Source of the DNA: Deltaproteobacteria bacterium
GTDB taxonomy: Bacteria; Desulfobacterota; Desulfarculia; Adiutricales; Adiutricaceae
Assembly (NCBI GenBank): GCA_031288415.1
Contig: JAITRL010000345.1
Location: 1-51,296 of the forward strand
DNA: 51,296 nt
Reading direction: 5' to 3'
Made by a program: the position numbers and the translations under genes. Below the pieces are notes generated by a model. It had not been told where the DNA came from. It saw nothing but the letters and a program-made list of their open reading frames with translations, and searched no databases. Positions 17,267 through 27,060 of this stretch are shown here, in pieces (position 1 is the first letter of the stretch; every line of letters begins with the position of its first letter).

Positions 17267-17326
17267 AAAGCCCCCCGGAGGCCGCCGCCTGACGCCGGCG
17301 GGGCCCTCCGGGGGGCTTTTTATTTT
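17267..17326 (+). terminator. Rho-independent terminator after the DyP gene
   Basis: A 14-bp perfect stem: arms 17267-17280 (AAAGCCCCCCGGAG) and 17306-17319, followed by a T-rich run (TTTTTATTTTT). The only weak point is a 25-nt loop that is itself GC-rich. The 17075-17479 spacer holds no gene. Confidence 0.9.
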
Positions 17327-17479
17327 TCCTGAAGCCGTGAAAGGGAGCGGGCGTTCCAGCCTGCCGGCGCCGCTCCGCCGCCCCTGCGCGCGGCCGCCCT
17401 TCCCCCGGAGGGAAAACCGGCCGGCGCCTTCCGCGGCCGCAGGCGCGGAAGGGCCGGCGGCGCCTGCCGCCCTGCCGCC

Positions 17480-18634
17480 TCAGAACCTGTCCAGGGTCTC
17501 CAGCTTCGCGACGACGACTTCCGGGGTGAGGCTGTCCGGGTCGGCCGACGGCAGGAACTCGGGGCCCTCGTCGGAGTCCGGGGAAGCCACGCGCGTGAGC
17601 AGCCCGCAGCGCATGAGGCAGTTGACGGCGCGGCCGGTGTAGGGGACAGGGGACTTCAGGAGCCGGGCCATCTCGTTGAGGCCTAAAGGCTTGGCGCCGA
17701 GGCCCTCCCGGAAGCGCCCCAGCGAGAGTTCCATCACTTTCAGGGCGAGATCCTTGAGCTCCGCGAAGGTGAGGGGCTCCAGGATCCTGGTCAGCGGGAG
17801 GCGGGTCAGGAACCAGTCCGTGAACCTCCTGGTCATCTCGCCGCCGGCGATGACTATGAGCCAGCTGATGTACAGCCAGATGAGGAAGAGCGGCACGGCC
17901 GCGAAGGTGCCGTAAATGGCGTTGTAGCTCGTTACCGCGAAGATGACCTTGAGGTAGAAGCGCTGGAAGAGCTGGAAGACGAGGCCGGCCAGGAACCCCC
18001 CCAGGAGCCTCTCCCTCCAGCGGACTATGCCGCGGCTGAAATAGGCGTAGGTCCAGGTGAGCACCAGCCACCACACCAGGAAGGGAAGGACCCTCATGGC
18101 CGCGGTGGCCAGGGGCTCGAGGCGAAGCAGCATCTGGAAGCGGCCGTAGACCGCGCCCTCCAGGCCGGTCGCGAAGACGTTGCTGCTCCCCGCGGCCACG
18201 AGGAAGATGGGGATCACCAGCATGATCGTCAGGTAGTCGGTGGCCCTCTCCAGGGCCTGGCGGTCGGAGAGGTACCCGAAGATCCTGGAGAAGTTCACCT
18301 CCAGCTGCCAGAGGATCCCGTACACCGACCAGAAGATGAAGGCCAGCGCGGTGAACACCAGGATGCTCCCGGAGAAGTTCCGGATCAGGTTCTCCGCGAA
18401 GCCCGTGAGGATCGCCAGCACCTGCTCCTGCCCCGCGAAGCTGTCCCTGAGCGAGCGGTTGAGGGCCTCCTCGAGCCCCAGCGAGCGGGCCACGGCGAAG
18501 CAGATGGCCAGCACCGGCACCACCGCCAGGGCAGTGTAAAAGGACAGGGCCGCGGCCAGGAGCGGCCAGTTGGTGACCCCGTTCCGGTCCAGGCGGTCGT
18601 AAAGCTCCATGAGCTTGGGAAGGGGGTTCTGCAA
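17480..18634 (-). CDS. YihY/BrkB-family inner-membrane protein
   Basis: 384 residues, TTG start at 18634 with GGGAGGAG six bases upstream. About six transmembrane helices lie within residues 20-275 (for example LLAAALSFYTALAVVPVLA, near the start). The family hallmarks are visible: SFYTALAVVPVL, the loop with YNAIYGTFAAVPLFLIWLYISW, and the GGEMTRR exit. The family was once called RNase BN in error; its real role is unknown. The soluble C-terminal part (about 285-384) reads like a winged-helix domain (LAFALKV..., NEMARLLKSPVPYTGRAVNCLMRCGLL), an arrangement found in some proteobacterial members. It is the last gene of a rimI-regulator-yihY run, 52 bp after the regulator. Confidence 0.88.
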   Translation of the reverse strand: MQNPLPKLMELYDRLDRNGVTNWPLLAAALSFYTALAVVPVLAICFAVARSLGLEEALNRSLRDSFAGQEQVLAILTGFAENLIRNFSGSILVFTALAFIFWSVYGILWQLEVNFSRIFGYLSDRQALERATDYLTIMLVIPIFLVAAGSSNVFATGLEGAVYGRFQMLLRLEPLATAAMRVLPFLVWWLVLTWTYAYFSRGIVRWRERLLGGFLAGLVFQLFQRFYLKVIFAVTSYNAIYGTFAAVPLFLIWLYISWLIVIAGGEMTRRFTDWFLTRLPLTRILEPLTFAELKDLALKVMELSLGRFREGLGAKPLGLNEMARLLKSPVPYTGRAVNCLMRCGLLTRVASPDSDEGPEFLPSADPDSLTPEVVVAKLETLDRF

Positions 18635-18686
18635 GCGGCTCTCCTCCCGGTCCGGCGCCCGCGCGGCGCCCCGGCCGCAGGTGGGT

Positions 18687-20108
<1,422 letters not shown>

Positions 20109-20129
20109 GGGGATACAGTCCCGCCCTTC

Positions 20130-20771
20130 TCAGCCGGCCTCAGGCCTCAGGTTCAGGGCCATGACCACCGCGTCGGTGCGCCCGCCCTCGTAGTAGCCCT
20201 TTCTTCTCCCGAGCCTCCGGAACCCCTCGGAAGCGTACAGGGCCAAAGCCGCGCGGTTGTTGGCCCGGCACTCCAGCAGCGCGCGGCTCTGGCCCAGGGC
20301 CCGTGACGCTGCCAGCACGGACCGGAGCAGGGCGCGGCCAAGCCCTTCCCGGCGCCGCTCGGGGGCCACGGCGAAATTGAGGAGGTGGGCCTCGCCGTAG
20401 AGGAGCCAGAAGACCGCGTAGGCCGACACCGGAGCGGCGGCGAAGGCGGCCGCTCCGGCGGGCCGCGCCGGAGGGCCGCAAGGCGCGCCTGCCGGCGGCC
20501 AGGGGAGCGATCTTTTGGCGCGGCCCGGCTCCGGCAGGGCCTTGAGACTCTTCAGGAAGGAAGGCGCGGCCCGGGCCCGGCCCGGGCGGCCTTTTCCGCC
20601 GGAGAGTGGCAGGGCGGGCGTGAAAAGGCCTATGACGTTGGAGCAGGGCCGCTCCATCTCGTCCAGGAAGTCCTCGAGGCTCCAGGGATCGTGCGGGAAG
20701 GAGGCCTTCTCTATGGAGAGCGTCGCCGAAAGATCGTCCGGGGTTAAGGGCCGGAGCAGAATGTCCGTCAT
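20130..20771 (-). CDS. rimI: RimI-type N-acetyltransferase with disordered insertion
   Basis: 213 residues against about 150 for the family. GNAT motifs are clear: IEKASFPHDPWSLEDF (20-35), HLLNFAVAPERRREGLGRALL (129-149, with the acetyl-CoA loop R-x-x-G-x-G), LLECRANNRAALALY and GFRRLGRRKGYYEGGRTDAVVM. RimI acetylates the N-terminal Ala of ribosomal protein S18 and some other proteins. The extra length is a Pro/Ala/Gly/Arg-rich stretch at residues about 52-113, between the strand ending VIGLF and the strand AYAVFWLL, which are neighbours in ordinary RimI. No ribosome-binding site is evident before the ATG at 20771. First gene of the rimI-regulator-yihY run. Confidence 0.85.
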   Translation of the reverse strand: MTDILLRPLTPDDLSATLSIEKASFPHDPWSLEDFLDEMERPCSNVIGLFTPALPLSGGKGRPGRARAAPSFLKSLKALPEPGRAKRSLPWPPAGAPCGPPARPAGAAAFAAAPVSAYAVFWLLYGEAHLLNFAVAPERRREGLGRALLRSVLAASRALGQSRALLECRANNRAALALYASEGFRRLGRRKGYYEGGRTDAVVMALNLRPEAG

Positions 20772-20975
20772 GATATCAAATGGCGCAAGGATTTTGAAGG
20801 CAAAGAAGGGCGCTTAAGGGGAGCCGGAGGGCCTTTCAAGGCCTGCGGGCGGGCTCATGGCGGCCTGGCGGGGCCCCTGGCCGGGCGGGAACGGCCCGGG
20901 GGCCCGGGGGGAAGGCGGCGGCGGGGAGGGCGGCCCCCGGCCCGCAAGCCGGCCGGGGGAGCGCAAGCCCGGAGG

Positions 20976-21911
20976 CTAAAGGAGCATCGCCGCGACCGCC
21001 CGGCACAGGGCCAGGGCCAGCAGGGCGCTGGCGGCCCCCATGAGGAAAGGCGAAAGGGACGGGCGCGAGAGGGATGCGGCTATGCCCAGGAGGCCCGCCG
21101 CCGGGGCGTAAGGAGCGAACGCCGACAGGGGAGCCCAGAAAGAGGCGGGGGCAAAGTCAGCGGCCAGGCGGGCGAGGAGCCGCACCAGGGGCACGGCGAC
21201 GGCGAGAAATGCCAGGGAGGCGAGGAAGGTTTCGGGGAGGCCCGCCAGCGCCGCCCTCCGGAAAGCCCCGGGGGCCAGGGAGCGGGCCGTCGGCCAAGGG
21301 CCTGCGGCTTTCGCCGCGCGGGGGGGCTCCGCGGCCGCCGTCTCTCCGGCCGGGCCCTGGGCGCCTGGGGCTCCTCTCTTCTCGGCGGCGGGCGGGGTCC
21401 CGGGGAGAGGGGAGCCGGGAAGGGGTTCCCCGGAGGCCGCGGCAAGGGCCTCTCCGGCGTTCCGGGGCCCGGCGCGGGCGGCCTCGGCGTCGCCGGCCTC
21501 GGCCTCCTCCAGGAGCCTCCTGAGCCTGCGGGACCGGGCCCCGGAGAGCTTCCGGAGCAGCTTGTCCAGGGGGATCAGGGCCTGAGCCAGGACAGGGATA
21601 AGGGCAAAGCCCAGGACCGCCCGCGCCCAGTAGTCCTCAGGGGCTTCGGCCCCGGCCCCGAAGAGGGCGATGAGCACGGCGGAGAGGGCCAGGGGGGCGT
21701 TGGGGGTGTGATAGCCTCCGGAGGTGAGCCTCCAGAGCCACAGGAGCTCGGTCCAGAGGCCGAGGGAGAGGCCGGCCGCCGGTTCCCCCAGGCAGGCCCC
21801 GACCAGGGCGCCGGTCACGAGCGGCCTGCCCAGCATGGTCTGCATGAAGGCCCGGCGGTCTAAACTCAACAGGGCCGCGGCCACCATAGGAATGGCGAGT
21901 GAGGCGAGCAT
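20976..21911 (-). CDS. PTS mannose/sorbose-family EIIC membrane component with internal insertion
   Basis: 311 residues (typical about 260). Hydrophobic segments and the motifs FMQTMLGRPLVTGALVGACLGEP (22-44) and L-x-L-W-T-E-L-L-W-L (51-59) mark the sorbose-type EIIC sugar channel. Residues about 135-212, between the first and second groups of transmembrane helices, are an Ala/Pro/Gly/Glu-rich insertion that should lie in a loop. It follows EIIB by 13 bp, with GAGGGG upstream of the ATG. In this family EIIC works with EIID to form the translocation unit, but no EIID gene follows; the next gene is rimI. Confidence 0.85.
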   Translation of the reverse strand: MLASLAIPMVAAALLSLDRRAFMQTMLGRPLVTGALVGACLGEPAAGLSLGLWTELLWLWRLTSGGYHTPNAPLALSAVLIALFGAGAEAPEDYWARAVLGFALIPVLAQALIPLDKLLRKLSGARSRRLRRLLEEAEAGDAEAARAGPRNAGEALAAASGEPLPGSPLPGTPPAAEKRGAPGAQGPAGETAAAEPPRAAKAAGPWPTARSLAPGAFRRAALAGLPETFLASLAFLAVAVPLVRLLARLAADFAPASFWAPLSAFAPYAPAAGLLGIAASLSRPSLSPFLMGAASALLALALCRAVAAMLL

Positions 21912-21924
21912 CCGCGCGGTCCCC

Positions 21925-22443
21925 TCACTGGCTTTCCGGGCGGGGAGGGCGGGGACCGGGCCGGGGGGTGTAGGCCTTGCGGGACTCGTCCAGGGGCCCG
22001 AAATAGATACGGGAGACCCTCCCGGCGATCTCGTCTAGCTCGCGGATCTCGGAGGGTCCCAGGCGGAAGCCCTGGTAGAGCTCCACCGGATCCTCGGAGC
22101 GCGTGCAGTAGTTGCCCAGGTTCAGGCTCTCGATGGGGACCCCGTCGGAGAGGGCCTGGAGGACCCCGCCCACGTCCCCGAAAATCAGCAGGAACCTTTT
22201 GCCTTTGGAGTCACGTTCCCGCAGGAGTTCCGCGAGGCGCGCGGGGTCCACGTAATGGGCCCCGCCCAGGGGCGGGTCCGCCGCCGAGAGCGCCCCGTCG
22301 AAGATGCCCTGCCTGAGGCCGTCCCCGCTCAGGGCGGTGTCCGCCACTATGACCCCGTTCACCTTGCGCTTGGCCAGGGCCGCGGAGGCGAGGATCTGGC
22401 CGTGGATGAAACGCTGGTCTATGCGGGCGAGGACGATGGGCAT
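21925..22443 (-). CDS. PTS mannose/sorbose-family EIIB component
   Basis: 172 residues. The N-terminus MPIVLARIDQRFIHGQI is the EIIB-Man/Sor phosphorylation site, with phospho-His14. The remaining motifs (NGVIVADTALSGDGLRQGIF, LNLGNY, ELDEIAGRV) fit the family. It takes phosphate from EIIA and passes it to the sugar during uptake, in the cytoplasm. Most homologues are about 155-165 residues; the extra C-terminal tail is Pro-rich. The Shine-Dalgarno GGAGG falls inside a small hairpin (22451-22465). It follows EIIA after a 214-bp spacer, unusually long for subunits of one enzyme. Confidence 0.9.
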   Translation of the reverse strand: MPIVLARIDQRFIHGQILASAALAKRKVNGVIVADTALSGDGLRQGIFDGALSAADPPLGGAHYVDPARLAELLRERDSKGKRFLLIFGDVGGVLQALSDGVPIESLNLGNYCTRSEDPVELYQGFRLGPSEIRELDEIAGRVSRIYFGPLDESRKAYTPRPGPRPPRPESQ

Positions 22444-22450
22444 CGCTTAC

Positions 22451-22465
22451 GCCCTCCCGGAGGGC
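22451..22465 (-). promoter_or_regulatory. Hairpin covering the EIIB ribosome-binding site
   Basis: Inverted repeat GCCCTCC-C-GGAGGGC. On the mRNA the GGAGG that serves EIIB lies in this structure, leaving AUG about 10 nt downstream. It could lower EIIB translation. Confidence 0.45.
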
Positions 22466-22657
22466 TTTCGCCGGGAGGCCGCCGGGAGGGCGGGCCCGGG
22501 TTTCCGGGAACATCGGCTCGCCGGAAGCGGGCTCTGCGGGAGCTGCCGGGCGCGGCCGCGGCGCGCCCGCGCGGGCCGGGGCCAGGCGGCCGGCCGCGGG
22601 CCGCCGGAGAGGCCAGGGGCGGCGGGAATGCCGCCGCCTGCGGCCTTTCTGGCGGAG

Positions 22658-23146
22658 TCAGGATCCGGAGACATTCTTCCTGGCTTTCCTGCCGGCCTCT
22701 TCGGCCTTCTTGCCGGCCTCCTCGAGGTTCAGGTTGCGCACCCGGATGTCGGCCGAGCAGATCCTGATGCCCTCGGAGGCGTACTTGGCGCACTCGTAGG
22801 CCAGCTCGGCGAGAGTCATCTCGGGCTCGCGGCGCCTCCGCTGGAAGGCCCGCAGGAGCATCGCGAGGTTGATGCCCGAGAGCACCTCGACCTTGTCCTG
22901 TTGGAGGTAAGGGAGGCTCACGTTGCAGGCCGTGCCCCCGAAAAGGTCCGTGAGGACCAGGACGGGGCCCCCGCCCTCGCCGGCCTCTTGGATGGCCTTC
23001 TCGACCAGCGTCTTGTGGGTATCCGGATGAACGCCCTCGCTGATGGCCACCGGCCAGCACTTCTCCTTTCGCCGGAACAGGCGTTCCGCGACTTCCAGGA
23101 GTTTGAAGGCCAGGTCCTCATGGCATACCATAACGACTTCGATCAT
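22658..23146 (-). CDS. PTS mannose-family EIIA component
   Basis: 162 residues. MIEVVMVCHEDLAFKLLEVAE carries the predicted phospho-His9 of EIIA-Man. The second motif TDLFGGTACNVS (66-77) is also a family hallmark. It receives phosphate from HPr and passes it to EIIB in the cytoplasm. The C-terminal tail (about 130-162) is helical and charged. Start ATG at 23146 with AAAGGTG six bases upstream, right beside a perfect inverted repeat. In Deltaproteobacteria this gene commonly follows rapZ and is thought to be regulatory as well as transport-related; the order here fits. Confidence 0.92.
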   Translation of the reverse strand: MIEVVMVCHEDLAFKLLEVAERLFRRKEKCWPVAISEGVHPDTHKTLVEKAIQEAGEGGGPVLVLTDLFGGTACNVSLPYLQQDKVEVLSGINLAMLLRAFQRRRREPEMTLAELAYECAKYASEGIRICSADIRVRNLNLEEAGKKAEEAGRKARKNVSGS

Positions 23147-23160
23147 CAGAACACCTTTGC

Positions 23161-23215
23161 CCGGAAGGCCTGTTACAGGAAGGCCTTCCGGCTCGCCGGC
23201 CCCCCTGCGGGGGGC
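23161..23215 (-). promoter_or_regulatory. Two adjacent hairpins in the rapZ-EIIA spacer
   Basis: A perfect 10-bp inverted repeat, CCGGAAGGCC (23161-23170) and GGCCTTCCGG (23182-23191) with an 11-nt loop, ends 15 bp before the EIIA start codon. A second hairpin is GCCCCCC-TGC-GGGGGGC (23199-23215). No T-run follows. They could protect the mRNA end, mark a processing site or control EIIA translation. Confidence 0.6.
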
Positions 23216-23410
23216 GGCCGGAAAAGGAGACGCGCAGGCCGCGGCCCCTCGCCGCCCGCCTGGGAAGCCCGCGCGCCGCCCTGTAACGGCGGGCGGGGAA
23301 GCCGGCCCGCCGCGGACGGGGGGCCGGGGCGGCTTTCGGCCGCTCAGGCGCGGCGGCCGGAGGAGACCGGACGGCGGGAGCGCCGCGGCAAAGAGCGGGG
23401 CGGCGGGCCT

Positions 23411-24289
23411 TCAGGAGATGTCGCGGTGCCGCAGCACCAGGGGGCCCTGGAAAGACTCCCGCAGGTTTTCCCAGATATGGACCGCGAGGGCCACGCTCCG
23501 GTGCTGGCCGCCGGTGCATCCCACGGCGATGGTGAGGTAGGATTTGCCCTCCCTCTGGTAGAGGGGAAGGAGGAACTGGAGCATGCCCAGGAGCTTTTCC
23601 AGGAACTCCTGGGTCTCCGGGAAGGAAAGCACGTAGCCGCGCACCTCCTCGTCGCGGCCGTCCATGGCCCTGAGCCTGTCGATGTAAAACGGGTTCGGGA
23701 GGAAACGCACGTCGAACATGAGGTCGGCTTCGGGCGGAAGGCCGTTCTTGAAGCCGAAGGAAAGCACCTCCACTGACAGGTGGCGGTGGCCCTCGGGGTT
23801 CACGAAGCGCCGGACCACCACGTCCCTGAGCTTTGAGGCCTGGAGGTTGGTGGTGTCCAGGACCAGGCCGGCTATGGCCTTGAGGGGAGAGAGCTCCCGG
23901 CGCTCCAGCTCTATCGCCGCGCCCAGGTTGCCGGCGGCGGCGGACAGGGGGTGGGTGCGCCGCGTCTCGGAGAAGCGCTTGACCAGCGCGTCGTCGTCGG
24001 CCTCGAGGAAGAGGAGCCTCAGATCGTAGCCCATCTCCCTGGCCTCCTCGAAGGCCTTCTCGTGCTCCGCCACGAGATCCGGGTCCCTCCCGTCCATGCC
24101 CACCGCCAGCCGGATGAAGTCCCCGCGGCTCTCCTTGCGGATGGCCAGGAGCTTCGGGAGCAGGAGGACCGGAAGGTTGTCGATGGCGAGAAAGCCGTTG
24201 TCCTCCAGGATCTTGAGCGCGCTGGACTTCCCGGAGCCCGAGAGGCCCGTCACGATGATGATCAGCCCTGATTTGGTGGGATCGTTCAT
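23411..24289 (-). CDS. rapZ: RapZ nucleotide-binding RNA adaptor protein
   Basis: 292 residues, the usual length. Walker A GLSGSGKS (15-22), DNLP, RRTHPL, SFGFKNGLPPEADLMFDVRF and the C-terminal GCTGGQHRSV are all textbook RapZ/YvcJ motifs. In enterobacteria RapZ guides RNase E to the GlmZ small RNA and so sets glucosamine-6-phosphate synthase levels; elsewhere its role is less clear. It lies between hpf (209 bp upstream) and EIIA, the classic rpoN-locus order, but ptsN, normally between hpf and rapZ, is absent here. Confidence 0.97.
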   Translation of the reverse strand: MNDPTKSGLIIIVTGLSGSGKSSALKILEDNGFLAIDNLPVLLLPKLLAIRKESRGDFIRLAVGMDGRDPDLVAEHEKAFEEAREMGYDLRLLFLEADDDALVKRFSETRRTHPLSAAAGNLGAAIELERRELSPLKAIAGLVLDTTNLQASKLRDVVVRRFVNPEGHRHLSVEVLSFGFKNGLPPEADLMFDVRFLPNPFYIDRLRAMDGRDEEVRGYVLSFPETQEFLEKLLGMLQFLLPLYQREGKSYLTIAVGCTGGQHRSVALAVHIWENLRESFQGPLVLRHRDIS

Positions 24290-24498
24290 GACGGCCTCGG
24301 GCCATGGACGGGGTCAGGGGAGGCCGGCCGCAGGGCCGGCCCGCCCCGGCGCCGTGCCGGCGTGCGGGGAGGCGGGTTCAGGGTTCCCCGGAAGGCGCCC
24401 GGCCCCGTGCCGGGCGCGGCAAGGGGCCGGGCGGGAGGAAGGGCCGGCCTGCGGCCGGGAGGCCGGCCGGGACCGTGGGCCGGCCCGCGGCCGGCAGG

Positions 24499-25098
24499 TC
24501 AGTCGGCCTGGCGGTGGAAGCGCGCGAGTTCCAGGGCCCCGGAGCCGGAGTGCCTGATGAGCCTCACGCCCCCGTCCTCGGCATCCAGGTAGACCAGGAA
24601 GGGCAAGGAGGAGCCTGACAGCCTGAAGGCCGCCTCCTCCTGGCTCATCCTCGTCAGGGGAAGGTCCAGCACCCTGGAGATTGGGGCGCTGTCGGCATGG
24701 CCGTTGCCTCCGGAGGAGAAGGCGGGGCGGCCCTCCGGCTCGTCAAGGGGAGGCTCTTCGTCATCGAAGTCGGAGTCCTGCGGGAAGTCCCTGAGGCCGG
24801 CCCCCCCCGCCTTGTGATCCTTAAGCTTCTCGCGATGGCGCTTGATCTGCTTCTCGAGCTTGTCGACCACCAGGTCGACGGAGGAGTACATGTCCTCGGA
24901 CTCCTGCTCGGCCTTGATCTTGAGGCCGTCGGCAGAGAGGACCACGGCGGTCCTGTGCCGGAATTTCTCGATGGTGAAGGTTATCTCGGCGTCCATGACC
25001 CCGTCGAGATACTTCTCGAGTTTGGAGATCTTGTCGATGCCGTAATCCTTGAGCGGTTGGCTGTGTTCCATGTGACGGAAGGTCACAGTATGCTGCAT
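24499..25098 (-). CDS. hpf: Long-form ribosome hibernation promoting factor
   Basis: 199 residues from the ATG at 25098, which has GGAGG six bases upstream; the frame extends further 5' but that part is Pro/Arg-rich noise. The N-terminal domain (1 to about 100: VTFRHMEHSQPLKDYGIDKISKLEKYL..., ADGLKIKAEQESEDMYSSVDLVVDKLEKQIKRHREKLKDH) binds the 30S decoding centre. An acidic linker follows (about 105-140). The C-terminal domain (about 143-199: SRVLDLPLTRMSQEEAAFRLSGSSLPFLVYLDAEDGG) mediates dimerisation. Long HPF makes 100S ribosome dimers in stationary phase. First gene of the hpf-rapZ-PTS run. Confidence 0.96.
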   Translation of the reverse strand: MQHTVTFRHMEHSQPLKDYGIDKISKLEKYLDGVMDAEITFTIEKFRHRTAVVLSADGLKIKAEQESEDMYSSVDLVVDKLEKQIKRHREKLKDHKAGGAGLRDFPQDSDFDDEEPPLDEPEGRPAFSSGGNGHADSAPISRVLDLPLTRMSQEEAAFRLSGSSLPFLVYLDAEDGGVRLIRHSGSGALELARFHRQAD

Positions 25099-26140
25099 AG
25101 AAACCTCCAGAGCAGTCTGCCGGTCGATCCAGGGCCGGCGGGAGCCGGAGAGGGCCGCCCGTCGGCCGGGGGTGGGCCTCCGGCTTGGGAGGGGTCCGGA
25201 GGGGGCCTCCGGAGGGTGTCGGGGCGGGTGCGGCGGAGGGCGGGAGGGGCCGCCGGGGCGGGTGCGGCTGCAGGCGGGAGGGGCCGCCGGGGCGGCGCCA
25301 GGCGCCGAAGGCCTGGGCACGGGCCCGCCCGGGGTCTGGCGGGGGACCGCCGAAGGCGCCGCCGCGAGGGTACTGGCGGCCGCCGCAGGTCAACGGGACT
25401 GAAGCTCCGCAGGGCGGCGGGCCTGCGGGGGCGGAAAGTGCGCGCCGGGCAAGGCCGGAACCTTGAGGCCCCTATGGGGCGCGGGAGGGCTCAGGACGGC
25501 GGCGGAGCCGACTTCAGGAAGGCCGGGCCGCAAAGATCGGCGCTCAAGACGCCGCAGGCGCCGCCTGCGGGAAGCCCGGACGGCCGGGCCCGGACGGGCG
25601 GCCGCCCGGGCCGGGCCGGAACAGAGGTTTAGTCTCTGTTACGTGCAAGTTACGCAACCGGTCGCGTTACCTGTTGGCATTTGTGCGGAAGAAAGACCGT
25701 GCCGCAACCAGGGAAATGCCTGAAATCGCCGGGAAACCTGAGGCTTCCATACTCTGGGCCGATGGGCTGCCTGAACGGTTTTCATGGGAACATATTACCA
25801 GAACCGCCTGCGGAAGAAAAGCCGCGGCCCTGCGCGCGGGGCCTTGCGGCGGCCAGGCGCGCAAAGCCATGCCTCTGGCCTCAGGCGGGCCGGCGCGGGC
25901 CGCGGGGGGGCGGAAAGGCTTCGTGCCCGGGGCCTTGCCCGCAGGGCGCGCGCGGCGGGCGCGCAGGCCTGCGGAGTAAGGCCGTCCCCTGCTTGCCGAA
26001 GATGCCTTTCCGCGCGGGATGCTCCGCTCGGGCAGGGGCCGGTTCCCGGCCTCCGCAAAAGACAAGAGGGCGGGGGCTTTGGCCTGAAAGCCGGAGGACC
26101 GGTTCTTGTCCTGAGGGTTCCCGGCCAGCCGAAGCCTTTG

Positions 26141-26323
26141 CTCCCTTTTTCCAGCCTCTCTCAGACTCTGTCTGTACCTCGCGTCTCTCGGGTTCTGTTC
26201 TCTCTCGCTCTCTTTCTGCATTTATTTTTTTCTCTCTCTCTCTCATTCTCATCATAAACACGCTTTAGTTGATGTATTTCTCTCCCTCTCTCTTTATCCT
26301 CGCTCTCACCCTCATCACCGCTC
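26141..26323. repeat. CT-rich polypyrimidine tract
   Basis: The plus strand is dominated by C and T, with dinucleotide runs such as TCTCTCTCTCTCTCAT after TTTATTTTTTT. It has two blocks (about 26150-26253 and 26277-26312) separated by a short mixed segment. The composition differs sharply from the flanking GC-rich DNA. Confidence 0.85.
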
Positions 26324-26573
26324 AGGAGGCGTGTCCGGAATGGCCGTGCAGGGACAGTCAGATTGCAGGGACAAGGAAAGCCGCGCGGGACCTGACGGGA
26401 GTCCTCCGCCCGGGGGCCTCGCGGGACCTTCCGGAAGTCCTCAGCCTGGCGGCCCTCAGGAAGATCGGGAGCGGCAAGGAGGGGAGGGGGGAGCGGCGAG
26501 GCGACGGGCCGTTTCCCTCGGCAGGCGGGAGGAAGGCCGCCAAGCCGGCCGGGGGGGCTTCAGGAGGCTCAAG

Positions 26574-26602
26574 TTGACAGGATCAGCCTTCTGGCTTATC
26601 AT
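26574..26602 (+). promoter_or_regulatory. Consensus-like sigma-70 promoter
   Basis: TTGACA (26574-26579), a 17-bp spacer and TATCAT (26597-26602): six of six and five of six matches. The nearest gene start is the DUF1178 ATG 460 bp downstream, so the transcript has a long leader or encodes a small RNA. Confidence 0.7.
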
Positions 26603-26921
26603 AAAGGCGTCCAGGGCCGCCCTTGGGAACCCGTGAAAAAATTGGGGACCTGCGGAAAACGGCGGCCGGACGGATCATTCGCGTTTGAGCCGTTCCGGCC
26701 GAGGCGGCCAAGCCTCTGAGGGTCTCGCGGGACCGTGACGCCTTCTCTGATTCTGATCGCCGTCGCGGACGGCCGCGCCGGCAGGCGGCGGCTCTCCGGA
26801 TGCCGACATGCGGGGGGAGCGCTGAATTCCCAGGCGGCGGAGGCGGGCGGCGGCCGGGAAAACCTTCACTCAGCTCTCCGGGAGCGATGTTTCCGGGATG
26901 ACATCCTCGCCGTTCCCGTTG

Positions 26922-26937
26922 CCGGGATTAATCCCGG
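26922..26937. promoter_or_regulatory. 16-bp perfect palindrome
   Basis: CCGGGATTAATCCCGG, a perfect dyad with an AT centre (ATTAAT), as expected for a dimeric repressor or as a tight RNA stem. It lies between the 26574 promoter and the DUF1178 gene. Confidence 0.55.
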
Positions 26938-27006
26938 TTTCGCCTTGACGGGCCCTGACGGCCTTGAGGAGGCGAGTGCCCGACGCGGGCGGCCGGCAAG
27001 GACGGG

Positions 27007-27060
27007 CGCCTGAACCGTAGGCGGGGCCGGGCGCCTGGGAGGCGCCCGGTTCAGGTGGCG
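27007..27060 (+). promoter_or_regulatory. Structured leader that can sequester the DUF1178 ribosome-binding site
   Basis: CCTGAACC (27009-27016) is complementary to GGTTCAGG (27048-27055), which overlaps the AGGTGG Shine-Dalgarno of the next gene. Inside it, CCGGGCGCC (27027-27035) pairs with GGCGCCCGG (27041-27049). The two stems share two G residues, so they can coexist with slight trimming or compete. Confidence 0.6.

Noticed and set aside
25640-25690. Sigma-54 promoter upstream of hpf
   Set aside because: GG and GC elements can be found but at spacings of 7 or 11, not the required 10, in either orientation.
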